This document shows, one piece after another, positions 17,083-25,582 of a stretch of 64,000 nucleotides of DNA. This stretch comes from Allomuricauda sp. M10 (GTDB lineage: Bacteria > Bacteroidota > Bacteroidia > Flavobacteriales > Flavobacteriaceae): assembly GCF_020782875.1 (NCBI RefSeq), contig NZ_JAJGBN010000007.1, forward strand, positions 1 to 64,000, given 5' to 3'. A model generated the notes under the pieces. It saw only the letters and a program-made list of their open reading frames with translations. It was not told the DNA's origin and did no database searches. Position 1 is the first letter of the stretch; the number at the start of each line of letters is the position of its first letter. The position numbers and the translations under genes are program-made.

Positions 17083-17725
17083 GATTTCCATCCCCGAGTA
17101 TCAGTGTGCCAAATGATGAGGCAATATGAAAATTGGGGGTTTCAGTTTTGGGATCCACCCAAGAAATCCAAATGGGTTCATATGCGGAAGCGTCCACTTT
17201 TTCATATTTTGCCCTAAAGATTCCCGTTTCAATTTTATTATTCTGGATCAAGTTCAGTTTTTCCAAAGATGCCCTACTGATACTACCTTCAACAATGAAT
17301 CCATTTGAATGGGAATGAGATTTTACGATCAAATTATTTTCTGGCCAATTCCAATTAAAATCGAAAACCCTGTTAGGAAGTGCCTTGAAATCCATGATTC
17401 TTGGCGTTGGGTCGATCTCCAGACAATAATAGGGGTTAAGCGAATCGTCTTGTCTAAAAAACAGCTCAACCCTGTCGGAAACATTTATGCTCTCATTTCC
17501 AATACCCTTTTTGTCTATATGGATGCTGATGTCAAAGACTTGGAACATGAAAAACAAATTTTCTTCATCCCATAAGGCCCTGAATTCTGTTGTTGTGTGA
17601 TCAAACTCACGCCAAGGCGAACCGAAGTCGGTCAGGATATTGGCCATTTTCCATGACGGATCATCTGCCTTTCCGGTAATACTCAATTGATTGTTGGGGA
17701 TGAATTTGACTACATATGCTTTCAT
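17063..17725 (-). CDS. CBM9-like carbohydrate-binding protein
   Basis: A 220-residue single-domain protein with no visible signal peptide. The pattern KADDPSWKMANILTDF, TTEFRALWDEENLFFMFQVFD and NVSDRVELFFRQDD matches the family 9 carbohydrate-binding-like domain found in bacterial glycan loci. Only one domain is present, with no catalytic partner. The gene follows the PIG-L deacetylase on the minus strand with a 98-bp gap and overlaps the end of lacI by 20 bp. It may bind a glycan or have another role; the lack of export signal is odd for a carbohydrate-binding module. Confidence 0.7.
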   Translation of the reverse strand: MKAYVVKFIPNNQLSITGKADDPSWKMANILTDFGSPWREFDHTTTEFRALWDEENLFFMFQVFDISIHIDKKGIGNESINVSDRVELFFRQDDSLNPYYCLEIDPTPRIMDFKALPNRVFDFNWNWPENNLIVKSHSHSNGFIVEGSISRASLEKLNLIQNNKIETGIFRAKYEKVDASAYEPIWISWVDPKTETPNFHIASSFGTLILGDGNPNFPDT

Positions 17726-17823
17726 TTATCCATATCAATGTTTCTTATCATGAATTTCAGAATAATTTTAAAACCATTGGGTTTGATGTATTGTTTTTAT
17801 TCCATGAATGTCCCATGCTCCTT

Positions 17824-18642
17824 TTATTCAAAAACCGTGTCCGATGTCTCCTTGGGACCTTCAAATTTTCGAAGATAAATGAACATTGAATTTTTATACC
17901 AATTCTTCTTAAGGTCTTCCTTGGTCGTTTTCGGGTTGATTTGACTCTTATGGCATTTATGTGAAAGGTAAGCCTTGTCCAGGTCTTCATCCGAGAACGC
18001 CACTTTAGTGGTCAAATATTTTGTTTCCAATCCGTGCAGCATTCTTTCCTCTGGATTCTCTATCAAATCGGAAGGAATGCCACAAAAATAGAGCGACATA
18101 GGTTTTTCCCAGTTCTTGGATAGGTACACCTGTGTGACCGAGGCGCCAACAAGACGGTGGTCCATGTGGTTGGACCAACCATCAGGCCCCCAGGTGATCA
18201 AAACATCTGGTTTCACTTCCTCAATAATGGCATTCAGGTCCTTTATGATCCCACGTGCTTGGGGTATATGGCCATCATAACCTTCCGCGGCCCTTAACTG
18301 ATCGTGGTAATCCAGATGGCGAAGTTTGGCCCCTAAAATTGCAGCGGAGCACTTTAGTTCCTCTCTCCGAATAGCGACCAATGTATCACCTTCCATATGG
18401 TTGTTAAATTCGTTGGAACCATACCTGCCGTCAGTTACCGTGACCAGATGTATTTGGGCACCTTCCCTGGAATACTTGGCAAGTATGGGGGCAACGGTTC
18501 CCTCATCATCAGGGTGGGCAAAAATAGCCATCAATACCTTGCCTTCAAGAGGTTTTTGACCGTGAAGTTCGAGCTGAACGGATAGCATTAAAACAAAGGT
18601 TACGGCTGAACTGAATAAAAAATGAGAATTTGGTTTTTTCAT
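17824..18642 (-). CDS. PIG-L (LmbE) family deacetylase, exported
   Basis: Zinc-dependent N-deacetylase of the PIG-L/LmbE fold. A signal peptide covers about 1-28. The motif AHPDDE (about 41-46) and the downstream HMDHR supply the usual metal-binding and catalytic residues; WGPDGWSNHMDHRLVG is typical. Family members remove acetyl from N-acetylglucosamine-type sugars. In this locus it stands near a GH109-like enzyme and a membrane acetyltransferase of the HGSNAT type, so an amino sugar substrate is plausible. It is divergent from the TIM-barrel gene at 18898. Confidence 0.85.
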   Translation of the reverse strand: MKKPNSHFLFSSAVTFVLMLSVQLELHGQKPLEGKVLMAIFAHPDDEGTVAPILAKYSREGAQIHLVTVTDGRYGSNEFNNHMEGDTLVAIRREELKCSAAILGAKLRHLDYHDQLRAAEGYDGHIPQARGIIKDLNAIIEEVKPDVLITWGPDGWSNHMDHRLVGASVTQVYLSKNWEKPMSLYFCGIPSDLIENPEERMLHGLETKYLTTKVAFSDEDLDKAYLSHKCHKSQINPKTTKEDLKKNWYKNSMFIYLRKFEGPKETSDTVFE

Positions 18643-18735
18643 ATGTGGAAGTGTTTCAGTTTAACAACATAGCTTTGCTTTTATACAAACAATTTGAATT
18701 GGTTAAGCTATTAAATATAGTGGTTCTGTGCCAGA

Positions 18736-18752
18736 TATGTGTGAAACACTTA
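18736..18752. promoter_or_regulatory. Imperfect palindrome in the divergent promoter region
   Basis: TATGTGT-GAA-ACACTTA is a 7-bp inverted repeat with one mismatch, between the divergent PIG-L and TIM-barrel genes. It is not the LacI or GntR motif of the window. A regulator site is possible but nothing else supports it. Confidence 0.25.
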
Positions 18753-18897
18753 TAATTACCCCCAATCAAAACAGTTTGCCACAACTCTCATGGAATTTAA
18801 GAATTTAGGGTTTATTCCATACAATTCTGGTTATATTTAAAGCATGGTTTTGAAGATGTAACACCTCACCAAAAGATTTTTTAAAAGTAAATACTGT

Positions 18898-19821
18898 ATG
18901 AACCGAAGGGACTTTGTGAAAAAAAAGATGGTTGTATCCACAGCTTTAGGTTTGGGGGGAGCAGGAGTATTATCTGCCTCCGAATGGAGCCCTGAAAAAG
19001 AACAAAAACCATTCAAACTTAATTACGCGCCCCATTTGGGAATGTTCAAGGAATCCGCAGGTAATGATCCCATTGACCAGCTGAATTTTATGGCGGATAT
19101 GGGCTTTACCGCTTTTGAGGATAATGAGATGAAGGGAAGGGACCAAAGCCTTCAGGAGAAAATGGCCAAAACCATGATGGAGAGAGGTATTTCAATGGGG
19201 GTATTTGTGGCCCATGAAATTTATTGGGACAAACCCAACCTTGCCAGTGGAGATATGTCACTACGTGAAAAGTTCCTGAAGGAGATAAAGGAGTCCATTG
19301 AGGTTGCCAAAAGGGTTAACGCCAAATGGATTACCGTGGTTCCCGGTCATGTGGACCTGAGATTGCGAAAAGGATATCAGACCGCCAATGTCATAGAATC
19401 ATTGAAACAAGCTTGCTCGCTTTTGGAACCCCATGGGTTGACGATGGTTTTGGAGCCCTTGAACTTTCGCAACCATCCTGGACTATTTTTAACGGATAGC
19501 CCACAAGCCTTTGAAATATGCAAGTCCGTGGATAGTCCATCTTGCAAGATACTTTTCGATATTTATCACCAACAAATTCAAGAAGGTAACCTTATTCCAA
19601 ACATAGATGCATGTTGGGACGAGATCGGTTATTTTCAGGTTGGCGATAACCCCGGAAGAAATGAACCTACCACGGGGGAAATAAACTATAAAAATGTTTT
19701 CAAGCATATCCATTCTAAGGGATTTACCGGAATTGTGGGTATGGAGCATGGTAATTCCATTGAAGGCAAGAAAGGTGAGCAGGCCGTAATAGAAGCCTAT
19801 AGGATTACTGATTCATTTTGA
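18898..19821 (+). CDS. Hydroxypyruvate isomerase-like TIM-barrel protein, Tat-exported
   Basis: Xylose-isomerase-like TIM barrel of the sugar phosphate isomerase/epimerase superfamily. The start MNRRDFVKKKMVVSTALGL is a twin-arginine signal. VLEPLNFRNHPG and the metal-ligand region FDIYHQQIQEGNL followed by FQVGDNPGRNEP resemble hydroxypyruvate isomerase. It is 307 residues long, as expected. Export of such an enzyme suggests action on a free sugar or sugar acid in the periplasm. It stands alone on the plus strand between the PIG-L gene and the 740-bp gap before susC2, so its membership in either locus is uncertain. Confidence 0.75.
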   Translation: MNRRDFVKKKMVVSTALGLGGAGVLSASEWSPEKEQKPFKLNYAPHLGMFKESAGNDPIDQLNFMADMGFTAFEDNEMKGRDQSLQEKMAKTMMERGISMGVFVAHEIYWDKPNLASGDMSLREKFLKEIKESIEVAKRVNAKWITVVPGHVDLRLRKGYQTANVIESLKQACSLLEPHGLTMVLEPLNFRNHPGLFLTDSPQAFEICKSVDSPSCKILFDIYHQQIQEGNLIPNIDACWDEIGYFQVGDNPGRNEPTTGEINYKNVFKHIHSKGFTGIVGMEHGNSIEGKKGEQAVIEAYRITDSF

Positions 19822-20535
19822 TATTTCTTGTAGTAAGTAAACCATAATTGGTCTATATCAAACACAATTCCAAGGGTTGAATTAGGGACAAAGTTTACCG
19901 TAAGCTCTTTGTAATTGATTTTGTAAACATATAAATGTTTTCGTATTCTTTCCCCTCACCATAAGCGGTGAAAAAACTAAAGAACGGTAATCACGGTTAT
20001 TGTTTATTTTGATTCCGGATCTATCTTATGATGATTATAATTATCTAGTGAGGACTTGAAAGAGGACACCCAAGTTTGCCTATGACAAAACTTTCACCAA
20101 GATAAACCTAATAGTAATTTGAAGTATCTTGATCTTCAACCTTATAGGAGTTCAAACCGATGTCTCAGTATACTAATAATCATTGTATTTGGTCGCCATA
20201 CAGGGTGTTGTAAATGTACTACATAAAACTGATTAGAGTCTTTTTTGCCTGTTTAAGGCTCTGTATTTGTTCAAAACTGACCATTTACATGGTACATAAA
20301 CCTTAAAGTACCTGTAAAATTCCTTATTTCTTTTTGTTGAGAGAAGCTTAGTATTATCAGGAGCTATTGCTAGCTATGTACTTAATTTTCTATGGATTGT
20401 GTAAATCTATTCCGCTCGTTGTCCTGCAAGGGAAGCCATGGTTTGAATGTCATTTTTTAGATGGACCAACAGGGAACATTTAACATAAAAACACTAGAAA
20501 TATTTGGTGAACAATAATTTTTTATCTAATATTGG
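19822..20535. other. Gene-free stretch upstream of the second susC
   Basis: About 710 bases without any coding frame or recognised RNA. It holds a small hairpin CACC-ATAAGC-GGTG followed by AAAAAA near 19960-19980 but no strong terminator. The length is unusual for this compact region; a long leader, a small RNA or a decayed gene could hide here. The only strong signal is the GntR-type palindrome at its right edge. Confidence 0.4.
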
Positions 20536-20552
20536 ATTATGTAATACATAAT
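20536..20552. promoter_or_regulatory. GntR-type operator upstream of susC2 (perfect palindrome)
   Basis: ATTATGT-AAT-ACATAAT has perfect 7-bp arms and lies 11 bp before the susC2 start. The same TATGT-N3-ACATA motif precedes the epimerase, nanA and GH20 genes, so it is probably the site of the FadR-type regulator encoded at 29603-30316. Confidence 0.8.
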
Positions 20553-20563
20553 AACAAATTGAA

Positions 20564-23500
20564 ATGAAACCAAACATCCAAACTTTAAATTGTCTATTTG
20601 CCTTGACAATTTTTTTTCTTTCTTCGGCTATTAGTGCCCAAGAAAAAATGGTCAGGGGAACTATTTCCGATCACTTGGGCCAACCACTTCCCGGAGCCAG
20701 TATATTGGTGAAGAGCACAACCAATGGGGTTCAAAGTGATTTTGATGGTAACTTTATGATCAATGCTAATCCAAAGGATATTCTGGTCATAAGCTATCTA
20801 GGGTTTGTGTCCAAGGAAATTGAGGTTGGGGACCAATCCACCATCAATGTCACATTGACCGAAGATACTTCGCAACTGGATGAGGTAGTGGTGGTAGGTT
20901 ACGGAACGCAAACCAGAAACACATTGGCCACCTCTGTTTCCAAATTGGATACCAAAATTTTGGAAACCTCTACACGTTCCAATGTTGGTACGGCCTTGCA
21001 AGGTACCATAGCTGGACTTAGTGTGGTAAATACCAGTGGACAACCTGGTTCAACGCCGTCCATAGTGTTAAGAGGAGGCACCACATTTGATGGTGGAGGT
21101 TCTCCTTTAATATTGGTCGATGGAGTACCTTCCAGCTTTTATGGGCTAAATTCCGATGACATTGAATCCATAGAGGTGTTAAAAGATGCCGCTGCCACCG
21201 CTATATATGGGGCGCGTTCTGCTGACGGAGTGATTTTGGTCACAACGAAAAAAGGGAAAATAGGAAGGTCCAGTTTCAGGTACAACTATCGCTATAGTGT
21301 TAATGAAAAGCGGAAAACTGCCGATTATATTGGAGGGGCTGACTTTATAAAATATAATAGACAGGCGGTGGCTTACTACAATGAGGCATCGGGTAGAAAC
21401 AATTACGATGCCACTTTTTTAAATGGCCCAACAGCATTTGGAACAGGAAACAATACAACGGATTCTCCTTTTACGGTCCAATATTTAACCGATGACAACC
21501 GCTACTTACTAAATTATGACGGGTGGGAGACCGTTACCGACCCGTTGGATCCCTCTAGGGAAATTTTGTTCCAAGAAAATCGTTTTGACGACCTTATATA
21601 TCAAAACAGTTATTCCAAAGATCATTATGCATCCTTTGACGGGGGCAATGAGAAAGGTACATTTTATCTAGGACTTGGCTTTTTGGATAATGACGGAATC
21701 ATCCTAAAGTCTGGTTTCAAACGATATTCCGGTAAGTTTACGGGTTCTTACAAGGTGCGCGATAATCTTGAGGTCAGTGCTACTGTCAATTACATCCACT
21801 CCAATTTGAGCAATAGCCCTCTTGGATCTACTGATTTTATTTTTAGAAGGTTTGCAGGCCAGGCCCCTACCAACAGGATCTATATCAACAATCCTGATGG
21901 ATCATTGAGCAGCACCTTGAGTCCAGGAACCAATTCAGGTTTTGGTAACCCCTTGTATTATCAGGATAAGTTTATAAGAAAAAATCTGGAACAACGATTG
22001 GCGGTTTCCCTATCCTTGGATTGGGATCCCATAAAAGATCTTCGATTAACGGTAAGGGGAAGCCACTTTACGATCAACAATCACAACGAGGCCTTCAATA
22101 AGGCCTACCTCTCCGGCGGAAACCTGAATACTTCCAGAAATGCCAGTGCCAGTTTGGAAAGAACGTTAAGGAATCAGTTGACCGGTTTGGCCAATTATAA
22201 GAGAACCCTTGGGGAAAATCACAACCTTAATCTACTCTTAGGGGCCGAAATCTATAAAAACAATGAGTTTGTATTTTCTGCAGGAACAAGGAATTCGCCT
22301 ACCGATCTAATAACTACATTGAATGCAGGTAGCGAAGCGAATGGTATTCCAACCTCTTCAGAGTCCGATGATGTGCTGACGTCTACCTTTGGTCAGCTGA
22401 CTTATGATTACGGACAAAAATATTTGTTAGGGCTTACTTTTAGAAATGATGGATCTTCAAGGTTGGGCAACGATAAATTTGGTTTCTTCCCCGGAGCATC
22501 CTTCGGGTGGAACCTACATAATGAAGAATTTTATAAGGAAACAGGATTGGCCAAGGTGGTCAACAATTTTAAGCCAAGGATCAGTTATGGGGTAAATGGT
22601 AAAGTTTCTGCTTTGGGCCTCTATGAGGTATATGGGTCCTATGGATCGCAGGGTATATACGATGGACAAACAGGGTATGGAAATACCGGCTTGCCTACTT
22701 TGGACCTGCGATGGGAAAGGTCTACTACTTTGAATACAGGTTTGGATCTTGGTCTGTTCAACAATAGGATCTCTATAATAGGAGAGTATTTTGTTAGGGA
22801 TGTAAAGGATAAAATTGCTGATCTGACGCTTCCTATCTGGACAGGGTTCAGCTCCATTACCACAAATAATGGTACGCTGAGGAACAAAGGTCTGGAACTC
22901 ACCTTGAACGCACGGTTGATCAACAGTGAAAATGTACAATGGAATATCTCTGGAACCTATTCCAAGGTAAGGTCTTATGTACAGAAACTTCCGGAAAATG
23001 ACAATGAATTGAACCGACAAGGTGGAACCCAGGTTTACGATCCCAAGGTGGGGGACTTGGTTTGGGTAGGAGGATTGCAAGAAGGGCAGCGAGTGGGAAC
23101 CGACGTGGTTGTTGCTTATGTGCAGGACTATATCTACAGGGATCAAGCAGCAGTAGATGCACATGCCACTAGGGAAGATGTATTGCTTCCCAATCCCACC
23201 TCTAGATTCCCCGGTGATGTGGCCTGGAAGGACCTTAATAATGATAACGTTATTGATTATCAGGATCAAAAAGTATTGGGTAGGACCACCCCGGATTTCA
23301 TTGGGGGCTTTTCCTCCAGTCTTACCTACAAGCGGTTTAATTTTTATGTTAAAACCGATTTTGCCGTGGGACATCTTGTTAAGAACCTAGGGAGGGAGAG
23401 AGGATTGGCACAAAACCAAGGTAACCTGAATTCATTTACGGAGTTGTTGGATTCTTGGACTCCTGAAAATAGGGATACAGATGTCCCCAGGTTTGTATTT

Positions 23501-23770
23501 GTGGATTACCAAAAGAATATCCTTAGAGGCAACTCACGTCTCTGGGAAAAAGGGGATTATTTGGCTTTAAGGGAAGTAACCTTGAGTTATGACCTGGATA
23601 CCAATCAGTTAAAAGATAATTTTTTGAAGGGACTAAAAATTTTTGTTACCGGTTCCAATCTATATTATTTTAAAAATACCACAACCCCTACACCTGAGCT
23701 AGGAGGATTAAGAGCAGGGGATTTTCCCATGCCGGTTACCTTCACATTGGGAATTGATATAACACTGTAA
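20564..23770 (+). CDS. susC: SusC/RagA family TonB-dependent receptor, locus 2 (sialoglycan locus)
   Basis: Outer-membrane importer. A signal peptide (1-25, ending SAISAQ) leads to a carboxypeptidase-regulatory-like domain (about 30-105, with GTISDHLGQPLPGASI), the segment DEVVVVGYGTQTRN, the plug (RGGTTFDGGGSPLILVDGVP, AIYGARSADGVILVTTKKG) and a barrel ending TFTLGIDITL. Length 1068 is normal. SusD2 follows after 10 bp and a terminator closes the pair, so this is a two-gene transcript. A perfect GntR-type palindrome shared with the sialic acid genes sits next to its start. Import of sialic acid or sialo-oligosaccharides is therefore inferred. Confidence 0.93.
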   Translation: MKPNIQTLNCLFALTIFFLSSAISAQEKMVRGTISDHLGQPLPGASILVKSTTNGVQSDFDGNFMINANPKDILVISYLGFVSKEIEVGDQSTINVTLTEDTSQLDEVVVVGYGTQTRNTLATSVSKLDTKILETSTRSNVGTALQGTIAGLSVVNTSGQPGSTPSIVLRGGTTFDGGGSPLILVDGVPSSFYGLNSDDIESIEVLKDAAATAIYGARSADGVILVTTKKGKIGRSSFRYNYRYSVNEKRKTADYIGGADFIKYNRQAVAYYNEASGRNNYDATFLNGPTAFGTGNNTTDSPFTVQYLTDDNRYLLNYDGWETVTDPLDPSREILFQENRFDDLIYQNSYSKDHYASFDGGNEKGTFYLGLGFLDNDGIILKSGFKRYSGKFTGSYKVRDNLEVSATVNYIHSNLSNSPLGSTDFIFRRFAGQAPTNRIYINNPDGSLSSTLSPGTNSGFGNPLYYQDKFIRKNLEQRLAVSLSLDWDPIKDLRLTVRGSHFTINNHNEAFNKAYLSGGNLNTSRNASASLERTLRNQLTGLANYKRTLGENHNLNLLLGAEIYKNNEFVFSAGTRNSPTDLITTLNAGSEANGIPTSSESDDVLTSTFGQLTYDYGQKYLLGLTFRNDGSSRLGNDKFGFFPGASFGWNLHNEEFYKETGLAKVVNNFKPRISYGVNGKVSALGLYEVYGSYGSQGIYDGQTGYGNTGLPTLDLRWERSTTLNTGLDLGLFNNRISIIGEYFVRDVKDKIADLTLPIWTGFSSITTNNGTLRNKGLELTLNARLINSENVQWNISGTYSKVRSYVQKLPENDNELNRQGGTQVYDPKVGDLVWVGGLQEGQRVGTDVVVAYVQDYIYRDQAAVDAHATREDVLLPNPTSRFPGDVAWKDLNNDNVIDYQDQKVLGRTTPDFIGGFSSSLTYKRFNFYVKTDFAVGHLVKNLGRERGLAQNQGNLNSFTELLDSWTPENRDTDVPRFVFVDYQKNILRGNSRLWEKGDYLALREVTLSYDLDTNQLKDNFLKGLKIFVTGSNLYYFKNTTTPTPELGGLRAGDFPMPVTFTLGIDITL

Positions 23771-23780
23771 AACTTACATC

Positions 23781-25283
23781 ATGAAAAAAATACTATATTT
23801 TATAATCTGTTCATTTGTACTTTGTTCGTGTGAGAAAGAATTGGACATTACTTCCCCAAGTACCTTAACCTTTCAGGGGTTTTGGGATTCTGAAGACGGG
23901 GCTAGGGCCGCACATGCAGGTCTCTATGCCAACTTTAGGTCCAATGCCGGTAATTTTTGGATTATGGGAGAGGTTAGAAGCGATATGTTCGGTGGCAATA
24001 CTTTTGAAACACCCAGCAATGTAGGCTACATTGAATCCAATATTAGTTCTTCCGTAGTTCCGTTTGACAATTGGGCGGGTTTGTATACCTACATACACCG
24101 GTTGAATGATTTCATTGCCAATGTACCCAATGTAGAATTCAATAATCCAGATGAGCAATCCCATATGATGGGACAGGCGTATGGTATGAGGGCATTTTAT
24201 TATTACGCCCTTTTAAGAACATGGGGCAAAGTACCTATTTCTACCGAACCACAAGTCAACATAGACCCGGCCAACGTTAGCAAGGCAAGATCTCCCAAAA
24301 GCGAGGTAATGCAATTGATCAAAGATGATTTGGCCACTTCCCTTGATTACTTTGGATCAGACGGATCTTATTGGAACAATAAACGCATCTACTGGTCCAA
24401 AGCGGCTACTCTGGCCTTAAAAGGAGATGTATACATTTGGTCCGGAAACATATTGGGTGGTGGTAATGCCGACTTTCAGGAAGCCAAAAATGCCTTGGAA
24501 CAGATTGCTGCATTGAATGTTGCCTTGGAAAGTGACTTTGCAGCTGTGTGGGACTATGCCAACCAGGAAAACAACGAATTTATTTTCAGTTTTGATTATG
24601 AGCAGGATGAGGCGTATAATTTTTATAGTGCCTTAACTGGCCGGGGTACGGAAATTCAACCCCAGTTTGACCAATATGGAAATTCCATGGGCGATTTTAC
24701 CGTGAATGGAAATAACCGGTATGGCCCATCTGAAAAAATACTACTTGCCTTGGACGATCCATTGGACAGCAGAAGTACCGAGACGTTCATTAAGCTCTAT
24801 AAAGACGATAACGGAGGGGCCGGTTATCCAACCTACGATAGTGATGCCTATGCCGGGGCCATGACCAAAAAGTTTATAGGTACTGTTGTTTCAGGGTCTA
24901 GGATCACTACAAATGATGTGCCTTTATATAGGTACGCTGATGTCCTTTTGTTGATTGCAGAAGCCAAAAATTTATTGGGGGAAGACCCTTCCACTGAAAT
25001 TAATGCCGTTCGTGCCAGGGCGTATGGGAGTAATTATAATGTGACCATACACGGTTACACCAATGGTTCCCAGTCTGAAAATACCGATGCCATTCTTGAG
25101 GAAAGATTCAAGGAATTTGCAACAGAAGGCAAAAGATGGTGGGATTTGAGAAGGGCAGGGGATACCTATGTTTTTGACAACAACGATTATATATCCCCAA
25201 GCGAAAGCTATCTGCTACAGTTGCCAATTTCCATTGACATGATTGGTAGGAACCCATTGTTGGAACAAACGGAGGGTTATTAA
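23781..25283 (+). CDS. susD: SusD/RagB family outer-membrane lipoprotein, locus 2
   Basis: Surface glycan-binding lipoprotein paired with the SusC protein 10 bp upstream. The signal peptide ends at the lipobox FVLCSC (cysteine about residue 17). TPR-like helices contain AYGMRAFYYYALLRTWGKVPI, and the C-terminal region has YRYADVLLLIAEAKNLLGE and ILEERFKEFATEGKRWWDLRRAG, both diagnostic for SusD. Length 500 is normal. The transcript ends at a strong terminator 45 bp downstream. The operator upstream of susC2 ties the pair to sialic acid use; ligand identity is inferred, not seen. Confidence 0.92.
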   Translation: MKKILYFIICSFVLCSCEKELDITSPSTLTFQGFWDSEDGARAAHAGLYANFRSNAGNFWIMGEVRSDMFGGNTFETPSNVGYIESNISSSVVPFDNWAGLYTYIHRLNDFIANVPNVEFNNPDEQSHMMGQAYGMRAFYYYALLRTWGKVPISTEPQVNIDPANVSKARSPKSEVMQLIKDDLATSLDYFGSDGSYWNNKRIYWSKAATLALKGDVYIWSGNILGGGNADFQEAKNALEQIAALNVALESDFAAVWDYANQENNEFIFSFDYEQDEAYNFYSALTGRGTEIQPQFDQYGNSMGDFTVNGNNRYGPSEKILLALDDPLDSRSTETFIKLYKDDNGGAGYPTYDSDAYAGAMTKKFIGTVVSGSRITTNDVPLYRYADVLLLIAEAKNLLGEDPSTEINAVRARAYGSNYNVTIHGYTNGSQSENTDAILEERFKEFATEGKRWWDLRRAGDTYVFDNNDYISPSESYLLQLPISIDMIGRNPLLEQTEGY

Positions 25284-25327
25284 TAATTTTGAGTGTTAGT
25301 TTAGTTGATTAATTTTGAGTCAGTTGC

Positions 25328-25358
25328 AAAAAGGAAGGCAAATCGCCTTCCTTTTTTT
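25328..25358 (+). terminator. Rho-independent terminator after susCD locus 2
   Basis: GGAAGGC (25333-25339) pairs with GCCTTCC (25345-25351) across a 5-nt loop; flanking A5 and T7 runs lengthen the stem and supply the U tract. This is the clearest terminator in the window. The remaining gap to 25582 shows nothing else. Confidence 0.9.
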
Positions 25359-25582
25359 ATTACCATATTGGAAAAACTGCGCAATCCTTTAAGATACTTC
25401 TCTTTCTTCAAGCTCCATATTAGTGCAAATATGGTCTCTTTAAGCCCCATATGAAGTTAAAAGGAGCTCATTTTAAGCAACAATACAAGCCATTTGAACC
25501 ACACTATTTGTACCGATACATCCCAGAGTAGGGTACAGCAGTGGTATACTGATTTAGTTATAGTTCTTTTGAAATTGTTGGT

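Noticed and set aside
22514..23374. 286-codon minus-strand frame
   Set aside because: Lies fully inside susC2 on the opposite strand and resembles no family; a shadow of the coding strand.
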